Shown here piece after piece: positions 43,701 to 56,244 of a stretch of 64,000 nt of DNA. The stretch's first letter is position 1. Each line of letters opens with the position of its first letter. The stretch is taken from NCBI GenBank assembly GCA_036925085.1, contig JAUPFP010000115.1, positions 1-64,000 of the forward strand. Reading direction: 5' to 3'. A program made the position numbers and the translations under genes. The notes under the pieces were generated by a model. It had not been told where the DNA came from and did no database searches. It was given only the letters and a program-made list of their open reading frames with translations. The stretch comes from Brachycybe producta. Taxonomy: Eukaryota > Arthropoda > Diplopoda > Playtdesmida > Andrognathidae.

Positions 43701-46058
43701 TATAGATTGGGGTGTTGGTTCTGAGACATGCTGTATACAGAGACTTATCAGAACAGGTATAAAACTACAAAAGTTATTCTATTAGTTTCTGTCACACCTT
43801 GTATAATGATTCAGGTCACTGATTTGCATCACACAGTGTGAAGATTTTTTTTATAAAGAAAATCCCTCTCCCCCTTCCAAAAAAAAAAATTACTGAATTT
43901 AAAAAAATTGACTGTTTTACTGGGACAATCTTCATATGTGAAGATACATTTTTTTTATATATATATATTTTAAAATATATAAAAGTAAATGATAAATGGC
44001 ATCTTTTCACAGTTGCCTGAGACTTCCTTGTTTTTTCTTATTATAATGAGCCACGGTGGGGGGAAAGAATAATATACAATATAAAAAAAGTGAATTATTT
44101 TAGCTTTCATTTATGACCTACCTGATGCCTCACCACCACCACCACCACCCACAATAAAATAAATCTCTTTTGGAAATCTTTTTACACCACAAGAAGAAAG
44201 GAAACAAAAATTTTTTTTTTCATTTTCAACTTTTACCTTCCTTTTAAAATGACCTCTCATCTCAACCTTTATCCTTAACATTTAAAATTTTGTTTTACAA
44301 AAACCATAATTCACTTTTTAACATCCATCAGATTTGAAAAATAACATGACGGATTTTTTTCTTCTATCTCACTTTAAAAAGAGTCAGAGCCAATGCCCTC
44401 AATACACAGAACTTTTTTGGTTGTTAGGAAAGTTTGGTTGAAAGAGACAACAAAACAAAATAAGAACTGACTTGATGGACAGGTTTTTTTTTAAATAACA
44501 AAGTAGAATCGTCTTTTGGTATAGGTCTATCTATGTAGGCAATGTTAAATTGTGAATACATGTATTTTTTTTTAAAATGTTAAACCTGTTAGGTTGGTGT
44601 GTGTGCGCAAGGGCCTGCAAAGTTGGAACTGTTGGGTACAGACGATAAATTCTGTCTCCTCAATCCTGGTTTAATAAATTCAAAAAGTTATCTCTTGTAT
44701 GTGGTGGGTTTTGCTAAGTCAATCCAACTTTTATGACACATCAAACTTGGCTCGAACGAATTCACTTCAATTTTTCGATTAAACTTAAGTAAACTGGATG
44801 GTGGAGGACGTGGATTGACAAGCCATAGAACGTTATAACATGTATTTGTTCAAATTGTAATGTAATTAGTTAACATTTAAAAAAAAAAATGTAATCTGTC
44901 CACAATATAATTCAAATGAAAGTTTAATTAAAAATAAACAGAAAAGATCTGAATGTTTGTGGCGATTTTGAGAGACAATCTAGGATTGACAAGACGAAAT
45001 TGATCGTCTGTATCTAGCTTTACCTCGAGAACTCAATACGTTTTTGAATTTAGTAATTTACAATTACAAATATACATAGGTTGTGTTGTGCTGTTCCATT
45101 TAACATGCTTGAAGAAGTTTACCTTTTTTTAGAAGACTTGATTTATTATCAGGTTAAGCTTCACTTAAGTTTTACACTTAATTTTAATGAAATACACAAA
45201 TAAGGAATGATTTTACCATAATGGACAGAGATAGTAATTTGTTTGTTTTTCTTAGTTGAGGGCCACTGAAGGAAGCTTAATTATTAATTAGGCTTAGCTA
45301 TGAGTAAAAAAGAGTGACCACATTTTAACAATAGGCCAATAACACTCCCTGTGTGTGTGCAATGTGAACTGGTGCATGACTCCTATGACTAATGAGTTTA
45401 GAATGTCTTCTGGACAGATGGACACGTGACCAGAATTTGGTGACAACAAATGGTAGGATTCTGATTCACCTTTTTGTTGTTTTTTTTTTATTCAAATTTC
45501 CAAAATATGTTTTAAGTTGTTTCTGAAATTTTGTAAGGTTATTTGGGTTCATCGATATAGTAGTGTCCAGTGCTGACTCATTGCCATTTGAAAACGACTA
45601 CATTTGTAGACACTTGTAGAGAGAGGCATAATATTGAGATTGCCAGTTTCTAAAAACAGTGCTCAGCACTTAGGGAATGCACGTGTCAATTTATGTAAAT
45701 GACTGACAATGTCTCAGGACTACAAATTGTCTGATCAATTTAGTTGGCGTACTACAAAAGTCGTTGTGATTGCTTTGAAACACAATGTCGTTATTGTGGT
45801 TAAGCAATTGACCAATTTTTTGACATTTTTAAATGGAACCATTGGTCAGTTCAGGTGCATCATAGTAATAGACAGTAGCTGCACTTGGAGGGGGGGGGGG
45901 AGGTGTCAGCTCTTTGCACATTGCACAGCAGAATTAGATATATGGTATCGCCATCTGTCTATAGGTTAATACTTTTTATGGACAGTGGCCGCGCATGAGC
46001 AATTTTTTGTCACTAAATATTTTCATCTGGTAGTTTACTATCTCTTCTAGAGCTGGAA
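43701..46058. other. Mostly unique DNA
   Basis: Microsatellite (CAC)n at 44132-44149. An 86-codon plus frame (45709-45969) lies in a slightly G+C-richer part but has no recognisable domain and runs through a G homopolymer. No repeat family recognised. Confidence 0.35.
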
Positions 46059-46170
46059 TTAGTTGCGTGCTGAAGTTGAAGATTTTGTAGCTGAAGATGA
46101 GATATGTAGTGCCAACTATGCCACAGCATGGCCACCATGATATTACTCTTCATCTTCAGCGCGCTACTAA
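46059..46170. repeat. 112-bp fold-back
   Basis: TTAGTTGCGTGCTGAAG at the left mirrors CTTCAGCGCGCTACTAA at the right, with second-order GAAGATGA / TCATCTTC arms. Confidence 0.65.
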
Positions 46171-46180
46171 ATCATCTTTA

Positions 46181-46592
46181 AGCCTAGTACAGAATGGGCG
46201 ATAGTCGCCGGACACACGTATCCAGCGACTTGACGACATCTTCATTGGACACAGCGACTTGTATCTGAATACATGTAGTCAGTGATATTGACTGTCCAAA
46301 CCGAAGTCAGTATCTGTTTTTTTTTGTTCACTTACATGTAATAATAAATCACAATAAAACCCTTTGTCACTTGTTCGCTTCTAGTTATGGACTGAGCAAT
46401 GTTTTCCATTTGAAATGGGAAACAGAGAAACAACTTAACAAGCAACAAACATTCTTTGATGTCAATCCAAGCCACGGAATACTCGAGCGATATGTTGCTT
46501 TGGATCCGCAAATACGTCTCCAGTCGCAAGGAAACTTTTTGTTCTCGACAATATTTCCGGGCAGATTATCATCCTCCAGTCTGTACTAGGCT
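46181..46592. mobile_element. Inverted-repeat element (AGCCTAGTACAGAATGGG ends)
   Basis: AGCCTAGTACAGAATGG mirrors CCAGTCTGTACTAGGCT. Length 412 bp, close in size to the G element at 56415. Target duplication unclear. Open frames of 65-77 codons inside it on both strands are not genes. Confidence 0.7.
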
Positions 46593-47639
46593 TTTTCTAT
46601 TCAAATGTGAGCGACCAGCTTGTTCATTAGACCCGCCCTTTTTTTCACCCTGCCACTTTACAAGTGCGGCCCACAAACTGACAATTTGAAATTTTGCCCT
46701 TTTATGATATTGTTGTCATAGTTTACTTTGCATAATAACCTACAATGAATAATATTTTAACCTGCTGCTACTGCTGTACATTTTACTTCAACAAAAGCCA
46801 AAGCTAATTTTAAACTTAAAAGGAATTTTTTGTTTTTGCTATTAGCACTTTCAAAATTTCATTCTCTATAACATTGGCCATCAAAATGAATTCAGTGAGA
46901 AAACTGGTTTGTCAATTGAAGTTTTTTTTTTAATTTAAACTGTGTTCCAGTTTACAAAAAAAGAGTCAACTATATGTATTTATATATACAATGTACTTGT
47001 ATGGACAAGTGACGAGATTCTATTGAAAGGATTAATTTCTTGTACCTACTACCTGTCCTCACAGGTAAATGACATAGCGGTATTTTTGTTAGCTTTTGGC
47101 GTAGGAGCTTTTTTTTTTATCTCTCTCTCTTTCTATTGCTTACCTACCAAGTAGGCCTACCTACCTACCTTCCTATACCAAACAAACCAGCCAACCAACA
47201 AGGCTTGGCTGACCTTCACTGACCCATTTGTGGCGCGCCCAACGTCATGGCCATTATATATTGAACTGAACTGTACTTCCCTATTTTTCAGTCAGATTAA
47301 CTGTTTGCTTTTCAACATTTATCACGAACAGTTACAACTAATTGTAATTTTTTTTTGTTGTTGTTGTTCTTTTGGTAGACTTCTTCTACTTTTATATAAA
47401 TAACAATAATTACCACTCTGTTTACTTCTTGAAAAAAAAAAGTTTTAAAGCAAAATTACAAAGAGAAAAACCTGCACAATTCAGATTTAAGAACTTGATA
47501 TTTAAATGTGATTAAGAATATATAAGATACACGCCTATTTTATATACAGATAGATGGCTATTTACTAATTTTAAAAAGAATGTAAATAATAGGCATTGAA
47601 TTAACAAGATTTCCTTTTTTTTGTATTGATTATAGCTAG
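46593..47639. other. Spacer, no gene supported
   Basis: Contains (CTAC)n near 47155-47168. A CpG-richer patch at 47230-47260 has a minus ATG (MAMTLGAPQMG) that stops after 12 codons. Confidence 0.35.
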
Positions 47640-47874
47640 GGCTCGGATTTTTATGCAATATCAAGCAAATGTGTTTCTCAATTTGTGGCTCAAGTGCCAA
47701 TTGTGAAGTAATTATCATCATTAGAGCAACTGCAATTATGCTTTTTTTTGTCAACAGGAGCCTCTAACCAGTGTTTTTGATTGAAAAAAAAATGTTGCTT
47801 GTTCTAAACGTATATTGGCCATTGAGCCACAAATTGAGAAACATTTACTTGATATTGCATAAAAATTCGAGCCT
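47640..47874. mobile_element. Family A MITE, internally shortened
   Basis: Starts GGCTCGGATTTTTATGCAAT and ends GCATAAAAATTCGAGCC. The left arm (CAATTTGTGGCTCAAGTGCC) is intact; part of the right half is missing. Open frames on both strands sharing an LILHKNPS-like peptide come from its termini. Confidence 0.85.
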
Positions 47875-48645
47875 TAATTATAACTTATTATGCGTTTTTT
47901 TATTGTTAACTAACTTAACAATGAAGGTGAATAGAAAAAACGAAAGAATAGAATCAAGTCTTGATTGAAAAATAAAAGGGGAGGTGAGGAGGAGGAGGAG
48001 GAGGTTTCACTTTCAATAAAAATTATACAATAAAGAAAGCCACAGATATTCTAAGCAGGTATTTTAATTCTTTTAACAAAAAAAAATAACTAGCTTATTA
48101 TATCTATTCATTCTTTTATATGAAATGTTACTTTCATCTTATTTCTTTTTTACATGGTCATATTACAAAAATTCTATCAGATAAAGGATTTTTTGAAGAA
48201 TTAGACAATAACCCTTTATTTATTTTTTTTTTTTTTCAACTCCACCTACTTTTTTATTTTTTCACATTGATAAATAGAAGAAATAAAATAGTTGAATATA
48301 GAGCAAAGAAAAGTTTTGACAAGAATCTTAGGGAAAAGAATGTTGAATTTGAAATTTTCATGAGAAATGTTTCTTGAATTTCTTGCTCTCAAAAAGGTAT
48401 ACTGACATTAAAGCTAAAACAGTGTCACAATGAAAAATAAACTTTTCCTCAACTAAAAACATTTTTTGTTGACTTTATGGTGTTGCTTAATTGCAAATGC
48501 TCAGAGGCTTTTTATGATGTTTCAGACTTATATAAGACTAGTAGGCCTACTGGTAAAAGAGAGCCTGAAATAAAACATACTGCCACTTTCAGCTCATGGG
48601 CAAAGCTAGAACTGGGTTGGCAATTTTATATAAATGAAAGCCCGT
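47875..48645. other. A+T-rich spacer
   Basis: (GAG)n at 47986-48003. The 85-codon plus frame at 48120-48377 is K/F/N-rich, with no motif. Confidence 0.4.
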
Positions 48646-48825
48646 GGGCTTTGTAGATCTCGTGTCCTGGTGGGCTTTGTTGACCTCAGGGGCATGGTGG
48701 ACTTTCTGGATTTTAGGGATGTTGTTGGGCTTTCTGGGTTTCACGGGTCCAGTGAGCTTTGTTGGCCTTACGGGTCTGGTGGGTTTTGTGAGTATAATGG
48801 ACCTGGTGGACCTTTGAGAAAGAGG
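48646..48825 (+). repeat. 9-bp-periodic array reading as decayed Gly-X-Y (collagen-like)
   Basis: Twenty consecutive 9-bp units begin with GGN or a codon one substitution from GGN (GAC, GAT, GAG, AGA, GTC, TGG). In frame the peptide runs GLC RSR VLV GFV DLR and on to GPG GPL. A 27-bp higher-order repeat (GGGCTTTGT...) is also visible. No start, splice or signal peptide is tied to it. Either a remnant of a collagen-type exon or a minisatellite with a 9-bp subunit. Confidence 0.6.
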
Positions 48826-49832
48826 ATCTCATAGTCTTTGTGGGCCTCCTGTGTCTGGTGGGCATCATGAGATTTGTGGGTTTTTTTTTTGGCTTGTTGG
48901 CCCGAGTTCGCTTTGAAGTTTTCTGTGCTGGACTGTCTTGTGAGCCGAAATTTGTTACAAAATGTAGATTTCTACTTGAAATTTAGGCTCAATAGCGTGT
49001 TTATCAGAACTATTTTTTGGAGAGAAAAAAAATCATAGCTTGTTAGAAACTAGAAGAGTAAAGTATTGTATATTATAAAAGTAACTTCAGTTTAGAACGT
49101 CCTTCAAGACAAACGTTTTAAAATATAGCCTACTGCGAAACTATTTACATCTTTGAAAGAAATCTTTATGAAATTTACTAAAGATAAAAACGAGATAACT
49201 GTAGTCTATGTCTATAACGGTAAATTTTATTGCTTGAGAGTACCATAACGTTAAGTTCTGAATTATTTCAATTAATAAATCATATTTATTTATTTTATAG
49301 GTATATAAAATAAATAAATTTGTCAACGGTATGTAGTAGCCTTGATTTTATAGCAACCTGAAGATAGAAAACAAAAAATAAACTATTTGGCACCTTAGAG
49401 ACAATTGACGTTGGTGGTGGTGGTAGCGGTGTGGTCACTTGTGGTGCAACCTTGTGAATAAAGGAGTGGAGTAATAATATAAATGTTAGCATTGTTTACT
49501 GTAAACGTCAAAGGTGCCTGATCAATAATATTCTGTAAATACACATTGCCAACCGTAACTTATACAATGCATACAATCAGAAATAACAATTTACTTGCTA
49601 CTGCAATAAACAATAACATAGGGGAAATGCTTCAGGTATATTTTAGTTTTAATTTTATGGTTTATAATTGAAATTTTCAATTTCTCTTTTCCTATAGAAG
49701 TAACATAGCTATGTTAACTTAGAATTTTATATTTTTGAATTTTAAGTTACAAATTGAAGTTTCAATTTGTACTCAAAACAATTCCATATCAAAGAATGAA
49801 AAGTTGGACGTGGATAATAGCTATTATAGGAT
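48826..49832. other. Spacer; proline-rich open stretch on minus strand
   Basis: At 49380-49460 (minus) a stretch reads VAPQVTTPLPPPPTS, produced mainly by a (GGT)n-like run. No splice support. Confidence 0.35.
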
Positions 49833-50061
49833 TACAGTTGAGTACCAAGTGTGCCGGTTGTCAATACTCATGGCACACTAATGACTAGTTGCCTCAGTAC
49901 ACCCTTTGTAAATCACTGGTTTAGTAAAGTTTTATTTTATTTTCCAATGAAATGACATTTTATTTGAAAATATTAAATTATATTAAATTCAGTATAACAT
50001 CCACAAATGTGGGGCACACTTGGCAAAACTCACGGCGCACCCTTTGGGAATCACTGCATTA
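49833..50061. repeat. hAT-type terminal fragments (GTGTGCC ... AATCACTG)
   Basis: Two right-end-like blocks: ACACCCTTTGTAAATCACTG (49899-49918) and CGCACCCTTTGGGAATCACTG (50035-50055), each preceded by a GGCACAC-type motif. They resemble the element at 24958. Confidence 0.5.
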
Positions 50062-50215
50062 GAGTATCAACTGGGCCGGTGCTTCGCATTTCAGGCCAAA
50101 TTAAGTCCCTCCAGCCCCTGCTAACAAGTGGGCACTAGTGCGTGGAAACGGATTTTCTCCTCATATAGTGAAGAGAACTGATCAAGGGCCAAGCGTGCGA
50201 GTTTTTTGTATGTTA

Positions 50216-50398
50216 AGGTTTGGATACACGGATCACTTTTTTACGACTTTTCAACTTCAAAATGAAGTCGAGGGTGGTTGGGCAGTGGTTACAATGTATT
50301 TTCTATGGAAAGACTCAAGATAGTTGGTTTTGTCAATAACAATAATTCATTTTGCAGTCGAAAAGTGTTAAAAAAATGTGGTCTGTGTGCCAAGGACC
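50216..50398. mobile_element. Family I MITE, copy 3, with TTA duplication
   Basis: Left AGGTTTGGATACACGGATCAC and right GTGGTCTGTGTGCCAAGGACC are inverted. TTA flanks both ends (50213-50215, 50399-50401), so the family is PIF/Harbinger-like. Length 183 bp. Confidence 0.8.
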
Positions 50399-50401
50399 TT
50401 A

Positions 50402-52049
50402 GACCAAATTAACATCCCTTCACTGCTAGTATCCTCCAACTACATTACCTACAAGAAGCATTGCTAGCTAGCCTCCACCTTAAACTTTGCTTGTCGTTTC
50501 AAATGGAACACACCAATTATGGTCCACTATACAATAAGTAATTGTTGAATCATTGATGATGATGATGATGATGAATGATTATGCTTTTTTTTTTTACAAG
50601 TAAATGGTTTTTAATATTTAGCACATGTTCCAGTTAAAGGTCTAAAATCTAAATCATTATCATATTCATCGAAGATGGATGTGACTTGTCGATTTTTTCT
50701 GCTATTTGTCAATTTGTTCAGTGAAAAAAACAGGATATGTTTACTTGGTCCTTCCGTTAAAAATAAAAATCATTGGAAATTCCAGTGATGCTACTTTTGT
50801 TCAGTTTTTATTTTCTGTACACTTAAGTTTTTTTAATGGTCTCTCTTGAGTTGACCAGCACTTGTTTGCCCATTGGCAAATTTTTAAGTGGTGGATGAGC
50901 CATATATTTTTTAGGAATTATTGTTAAGGTGCTAACGAAAAGGAAAAAAAAAGAAGTTACAATTGGTAATTTGGTACACACACACACACAACAACTTGTA
51001 CAAGTTTGTAGAATTCCTCTTTTTAAAATTTGTACATCAACTTCAAGTTTTCTTTAAAAAAAACTAGCCTTGGCCCACTTTTTCGTTTTCTTTTTCTAAA
51101 ACAACTATAACAACTTGCTTAAGACAAAAACCATTTTAGCTGTTATATTTTTTACTTGTAGACAACTCGTATTAAATATGTACATGTAGGAAATTCCATT
51201 ATTTATCTTTAGTCTGTTGTCCTAATTTTAATGAGAATAAATAAAAAAAATTGATGAAGAAACTATTAAGACTTATTAATTCTTAATTTGCTTTTATTAT
51301 TTTAACCTTTTTTTTCTCTTTTGGTTGATTAAGAAATTTGAAGTGCTCAGTTGTTTCACTTTTTTTTTATAATCTAATTCAAAGTTTTGTGTTATGTTAC
51401 ATCATCATCAACATTATGACCCGATTTTTTTTTGTACAATTTATTTTATGTATCAATATATAAATTCTATATGTCGCTCATATTGGAATATGATTGTAAA
51501 AAAAAATATGCGCATCAGTGATTTTTTTGTGTATTTGGAGAGGAAGTGAACACACTCATGTGGCCTACACAAAATGCCCAAGTACCTCAGGCAAATGTTT
51601 CATGTAGGTCTCTTTTTTTTTTTTGAAGAAAAAATGGAAAACTACTGTATATGAGTTCAACTTTTGCAATGACACAATAGCCTTCTCTTATTCTGTAGAT
51701 TGAAGTAAATAAATCGTGAGTTTTAAAACTTCATTAGGACTGTGTTGGACCATATGTAATTTTGTTTAACAAGACTTGACAATATAATTGTATATGGCTA
51801 CATTTTGAGTGAATTTGGAACTTTTTCAAGTTCTCTTGGTTGCCCTTGTCACCTTTTAATTGGTTTACCTGGAAGAATATCACAGCAGTAGCTAAGTCAT
51901 AAAAGTTTTACCAAAGGAAAGTCGTAAAAATTGACATCTTGTAAATAAAATCAGTGTACTTTGTTGTTTGTACAAAGGTTATATTTCGAAGTGAATTAGC
52001 TGAAGTTTTAGGTAGAAAACATCACTAAACTATTTTTGTCATTCTGCGT
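50402..52049. other. A+T-rich spacer, GAT microsatellite
   Basis: (GAT)n at 50554-50573; CA at 50977-50989. No gene or dispersed repeat recognised. Confidence 0.4.
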
Positions 52050-52268
52050 TTTAGAACTCAGAAACAATATTAACATTGTTTTAAGAACTATGCTGATATC
52101 TTTAAAAATTACCTTTTTATGAACCAAAAATTGAAAAAATAATGCCATAAAAAGTTTATTTTTTTTAAGAGATATCAACATGAAAAGGCTCTAATGTAAT
52201 TCAATTACTTTTCTAGTTTCTAAAACATATTCAAGTTTTTCATAATGTTGTTTATGGGATGTAGAATA
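52050..52268. repeat. Family C palindrome copy
   Basis: GTTTTAGAACTCAGAAACA, GATATCTTTAAAAATTACC, GATATCAACATGAAAAGG and TACTTTTCTAGTTTCTAAAA. It abuts a family D copy, as at 4497. Confidence 0.7.
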
Positions 52269-52269
52269 A

Positions 52270-52535
52270 CCAGGGCGGTTATTACAGAAAGTTAATAAGA
52301 CTATCATATCACAGTAAATTGTCATTTCTAGCTCATAACGTTATAACAGTTAAAACATATTATTATGACAAATATGTTCATATGACTGCCATTGACTGGC
52401 GTACAGAGTACTGTGACATAAAATGAGTCATGAAAGAGTCATAAAATAATAGCGCATAAGGAGTGGCACCTATGGTAAGGTGCGATTGTCACTATTTTAT
52501 GATTTTTTTTTTCTGTTATGAAGCGCCGGAGTTTT
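52270..52535 (-). mobile_element. Family D element, copy 4, inverted
   Basis: Minus-strand order: AATCATAAAATAGTGACAATC, GCCAGTCAATGGCAGTCAT, ATTTGTCATAATAATATG, TGAGCTAGAAATGACAATTT. Again adjacent to family C. Confidence 0.75.
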
Positions 52536-53449
52536 AGGGACATTCCCAGTTTAAACTACACTTAAGTTACAACTTGGTACAGCTAAATTGGAAATGGTCA
52601 ATTCTTAAAAAAAAATAATGCTAAACTAAACAACTAAAAGACACAAACAACTAAAACTAACGACTCTGTACTTAAACCCAAATTAATGTTCTTTTAGGAC
52701 ATGTTTTACTTTAAATGGCTAAAATGTGGTAAAATTGAAAATAATTTTTTGACGAATTTCTTGAATCACATTAATAGTTAAATTTGTAATAAGATTTCAT
52801 AATTTTAGTTTAGATATTTGTAGATAAGTTCATCTAAGTGTTAGAATGTCAATTTTGAATTGCAAATTACAATGCTATAAAGATTCAAATTGATTGATCA
52901 AATTAAGAGATTTTTCATTTGATTGCACTTTAGTTACAGGGTGAATATCCTAAGCTCGAGAAAAAAAAAGCAGTTCTAATTTGATAATTACACATTTTTT
53001 TTGTCGTTGTCGTGTTTTTTTTTTTTTTTTTTTGTTGCTGCTTTTAAATTTGTTCTACTCTATCGAACGCTTTGAATTGCTTCTCTGTATTTCCTTACTT
53101 GATGTTGTGTTCGACGGATTCAGACAATTATTATTTTTATGTAATTTGTATGTAAAGAAGTACAGAAAAAAACAAGTAATCTTTGTGTAGTTTGCACTTC
53201 TTAATAAAAGAAAAATTGCGCGTAGAGTCTGCATGTTTTATTAAAATTTTGCATTTGAAATTTTGAACGTGGCCTTGATTGAAGCAATAAGTTTGTTTGA
53301 ATCATTTGCATAAGATAAATTAAATCAAATCAAATGGGATTCTGATAGATATATCCTGTATTGAACTTTTTTATTGTTGAAGATTTCGTTATTATTATCA
53401 TTGCACGCATTTGAGAAGGTCGTTTTTTTAGTAATAATATGCTCGCATT
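52536..53449. other. A+T-rich spacer
   Basis: No gene. CTAAACTAAACAACTAAAA-type sequence at 52621-52640 echoes (inverted) the TTTAGCT-rich duplication at 17143. Confidence 0.35.
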
Positions 53450-54215
53450 GCTTTCAAAAGTGCAAAATCAATCATTTCGCGAAATCACTAGTCACTTTGC
53501 GAATTCACTGAATTTTGGTAGTAAATCATTGCATTGACTACAATTTTATGCAATTTTCAGAATGCCTACATTGTAGATCAACAAGATTATCTAGATAATG
53601 CTTGACAACATTTTGTGGATTATCTTGTTGTTTTGTATATCATGTATAATCAGTAGAGCTCATATTTTAATTGCAATATCAAGCCAATGTTTCTCAATAT
53701 GTGGCCCAAGTGCCAAATTGTGTTTTTTTTTTCTCAATTAAAATCACTGGTTCTCTCTAGAAGCTGGAACTTTAGTTGACAACTGATAGTAAGTAACCAG
53801 ACAACTTGTCTCTAACTAGCCTAATGATGATGATTACTTCACAATTGAAAAACATTTGTTTGCTATTGCAACCAACAGTGAAGTACTAATTAATTACAAT
53901 TAAATTAATAAATTCTATAAATAAATTAAAAAAGCAACATTTTTAAAAGTCAATCTAGAAACACGCGTCTTACAATAATCAGAAGTAGTTAACGCAAGTT
54001 TCGAGTAGTTTGATAACGAAAATACAAAAATAAAACACAAAAAGTAATTTAATAAGTAATTTAAAATTAATTGCATTTTGCATTTGAAAAGGCATTTAAT
54101 TACGCTAAAAACTAGTCAATATATTGATTGACTACCAATGTGGTGGTTTTGCAAAGTGACTAGTGAATCAGTGAATTTGTTGATTGACTGATTTTTCATT
54201 TTAACAAGTTGTATA
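53450..54215. mobile_element. Inverted-repeat element with nested family A MITE
   Basis: AAATCACTAGTCACTTTGCG at the left mirrors TTTTGCAAAGTGACTAGTGAA at the right, with GGTAGTAAATCATTGCATTGACTAC-like inner arms. The family A copy at 53655 lies inside. Distantly like family E (GATTCACTAG). Confidence 0.55.
53655..53870. mobile_element. Family A MITE, truncated at right
   Basis: GAGCTCATATTTTAATTGCA, CAAGCCAATGTTTCTCAATA, TGTGGCCCAAGTGCCAA; right half shortened, ending TGAAAAACATTTGTTTGCTA. Confidence 0.75.
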
Positions 54216-55238
54216 TATTGATTGCATTTTTACATGATTTGAATTTGATACAAGTTGCGTGAGATTTGTTATTATTTTTTTTTTTCTGTCTTCGTAACAA
54301 ATCGATTGTGGGACATGCGTAGAATAGGCCATTTCCTCTCTAGAGAACATTTCTAGTTTTTTATTTTGGTGTTTTTTTTTGTGGTGGTTGTTGTTAAAAT
54401 ATATCTCTGAAGTGAGGTGTGATGAGTAAATTTCAACTCATGGCGCCCAGGATTTTTTATTTTTATTTTTCAAAGGTGTTTTCAGTTCCAATATATTGTT
54501 TCACACAGTGGGAGATTCTTTTTTTAATGAATCACGAAAAATATTAACTTCCAAAAAGTTATTTTTTATTGCACGAAATAAATTATTAAATATTAATATT
54601 AGATTGAGGGTTATTTGACGTTTTGACCTCCACATGTAGTTGGGGGGTCTTCAAAGCTTTTTTTTTTTTGGTTTTCGAATGAAAAATGCTTTAAAGGTGG
54701 TGAATTTTTTTTTTGTGGGCCATAATTTGAAGATCCTTGTGGTAAAGAATGGCAAAAAATGAGTAGTGTTTTTTTTTCTCTCTTCTGAATTCCATAAATT
54801 TCTTTTAAATATTATACCAGTAAGTATTATAACCTTGTGATTAATGGCCATTATTATCAGAAACATATAACAAACTTTTCATTTTTTTTTTTGTCTCATC
54901 CACCTCATTAATTTTTTTTGTTATTGAACCCATCTGTAATTAAGAATGGCTTCAAAAGTAATTTTTAGGTATTCAAAGTGAAAGTAAAAATATTTTTTAG
55001 AAGTAGCATGAGAGTAAATTTAACTTTAAAACTTATTTTAAAAAAGTATTTGAGTTTAATTTGATTAATTACTCTGAAAGAGCTAGCACAGAGAGAGCCT
55101 GTGGCATAAGGACTATTTAGTCCAAAAGTAGCGTTAAAATTAAAATGGATTGTCAAAAATAAGGTTTTATCATCTACTATAATGATATAACAATTATGCC
55201 ATGCAAATTTTAAATTTAGTTGAATGGCATCATTAGTG
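54216..55238. other. A+T-rich spacer
   Basis: A GACTAAATAGTC-like core with flanks shared with 22647 occurs near 55105-55125 in inverse orientation, otherwise nothing. Minus frames of 71 and 113 codons here are K/F/N-rich noise. Confidence 0.35.
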
Positions 55239-55420
55239 AGGCTCGGATTGTAATGCAATATCAAGCAAATATTTCTCAAGGCTCCTCCTAGAAATCTAGT
55301 TGTCAACTGATAGTAACTAGACTTCTAGCCTTTAACCAGCCTTTATGATTAGAAAAAAAAAGCATAATTGGAGTTGTTATAATGATCATGATTACTTCGC
55401 ATTTGGACTTGCATAAAATC
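55239..55420. mobile_element. Family A MITE, internally deleted
   Basis: GAGGCTCGGATTGTAATGCA, CAAGCAAATATTTCTCAAGG, then a jump to CTAGTTGTCAACTGATAGTA and the right arm ATGATTACTTCGCATTTGGA. Confidence 0.75.
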
Positions 55421-55489
55421 ATTAATAATTTGTAAACTTTTAAGTTAAATAGCTAAGTAACCTGAAGAAAAAAAATCAAAATGACGTAG

Positions 55490-55710
55490 TAACTAGAATA
55501 GTAGAAAAATATGCTGACAGTATTTTTATCTTCAAGATATGTTTCGAAATTTTTTTTTTTTTTTTTTTGCTACATCACGTTTTTTAAAAATGATTTTGAA
55601 ACATTTATGACATTTAAAAAGTTTATTTTTAACATCATCATAAAAATACTTTTAATAGTATTATCATGATTATTCTAGTTTATAACAAACTTTAATTTTT
55701 TGTTTCCTTA
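55490..55710. repeat. Family C palindrome, degraded
   Basis: GTAGTAACTAGAATAGTAGA, AAAAAGTTTATTTTTAACAT and GATTATTCTAGTTTATAACA. Confidence 0.6.
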
Positions 55711-56244
55711 AAATTGGTTCTTAAAAAACAGTTTACATTCAATATGTAAATCTTTTAGTCTGAAATGAAATGTGTTAACATTTATTTTAAAAAAAATAAA
55801 GTAATGATGTGTAACTTTTGCATTAAAAAGTTTTGTAGTTAATTAACTAATGATGCCATATTTGCATATATTTTAACATGTACATAAAGCGGAAGTAATT
55901 GTTTGAGGAAGGGTTGTTATGGCTATGGGTCACTACGTCTTTTTTTTTTTCATTTACTTCCTATTTTAATGTATTTTCAGTAGATCCATAGGTTAATAGA
56001 AACCCAATTAGTGTATGTAGTGAAGTCCAACAACTTGGATAAAGTTTTCGAGTTTCAGATTTTTTAATCATGGGATTTCATTGGATTTAACAAAGAAAAT
56101 TCTCTAGAGTATTTGGGATTGAAAGTTTTATAACCTTTTTTTTGTGTGTCTGTTTCCATAGTAACTTTTTTTTACCTGTAGGCTGTAACTCTGTCTATGA
56201 ATTTATGACATTTAGATGTTGTTGTAGCTGCCTGAATCAAAGTA

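Noticed and set aside
45709-45969. 86-codon plus-strand frame
   Set aside because: Slightly G+C-richer but passes through a G homopolymer, has no domain and no splice context consistent with the short-intron host style.
46332-46689. Three frames of 65-77 codons on both strands
   Set aside because: Inside or across the right end of the inverted-repeat element 46181-46592; no domain.
47512-47968. Frames on both strands with an LILHKNPS peptide, also at 54965-55306
   Set aside because: The peptide is the translation of the family A terminal repeat (GCATAAAAATCCGAGCCC region), not a protein family.
48120-48377. 85-codon plus-strand frame
   Set aside because: K/N/F-biased composition typical of A+T-rich noise; no motif, no neighbours.
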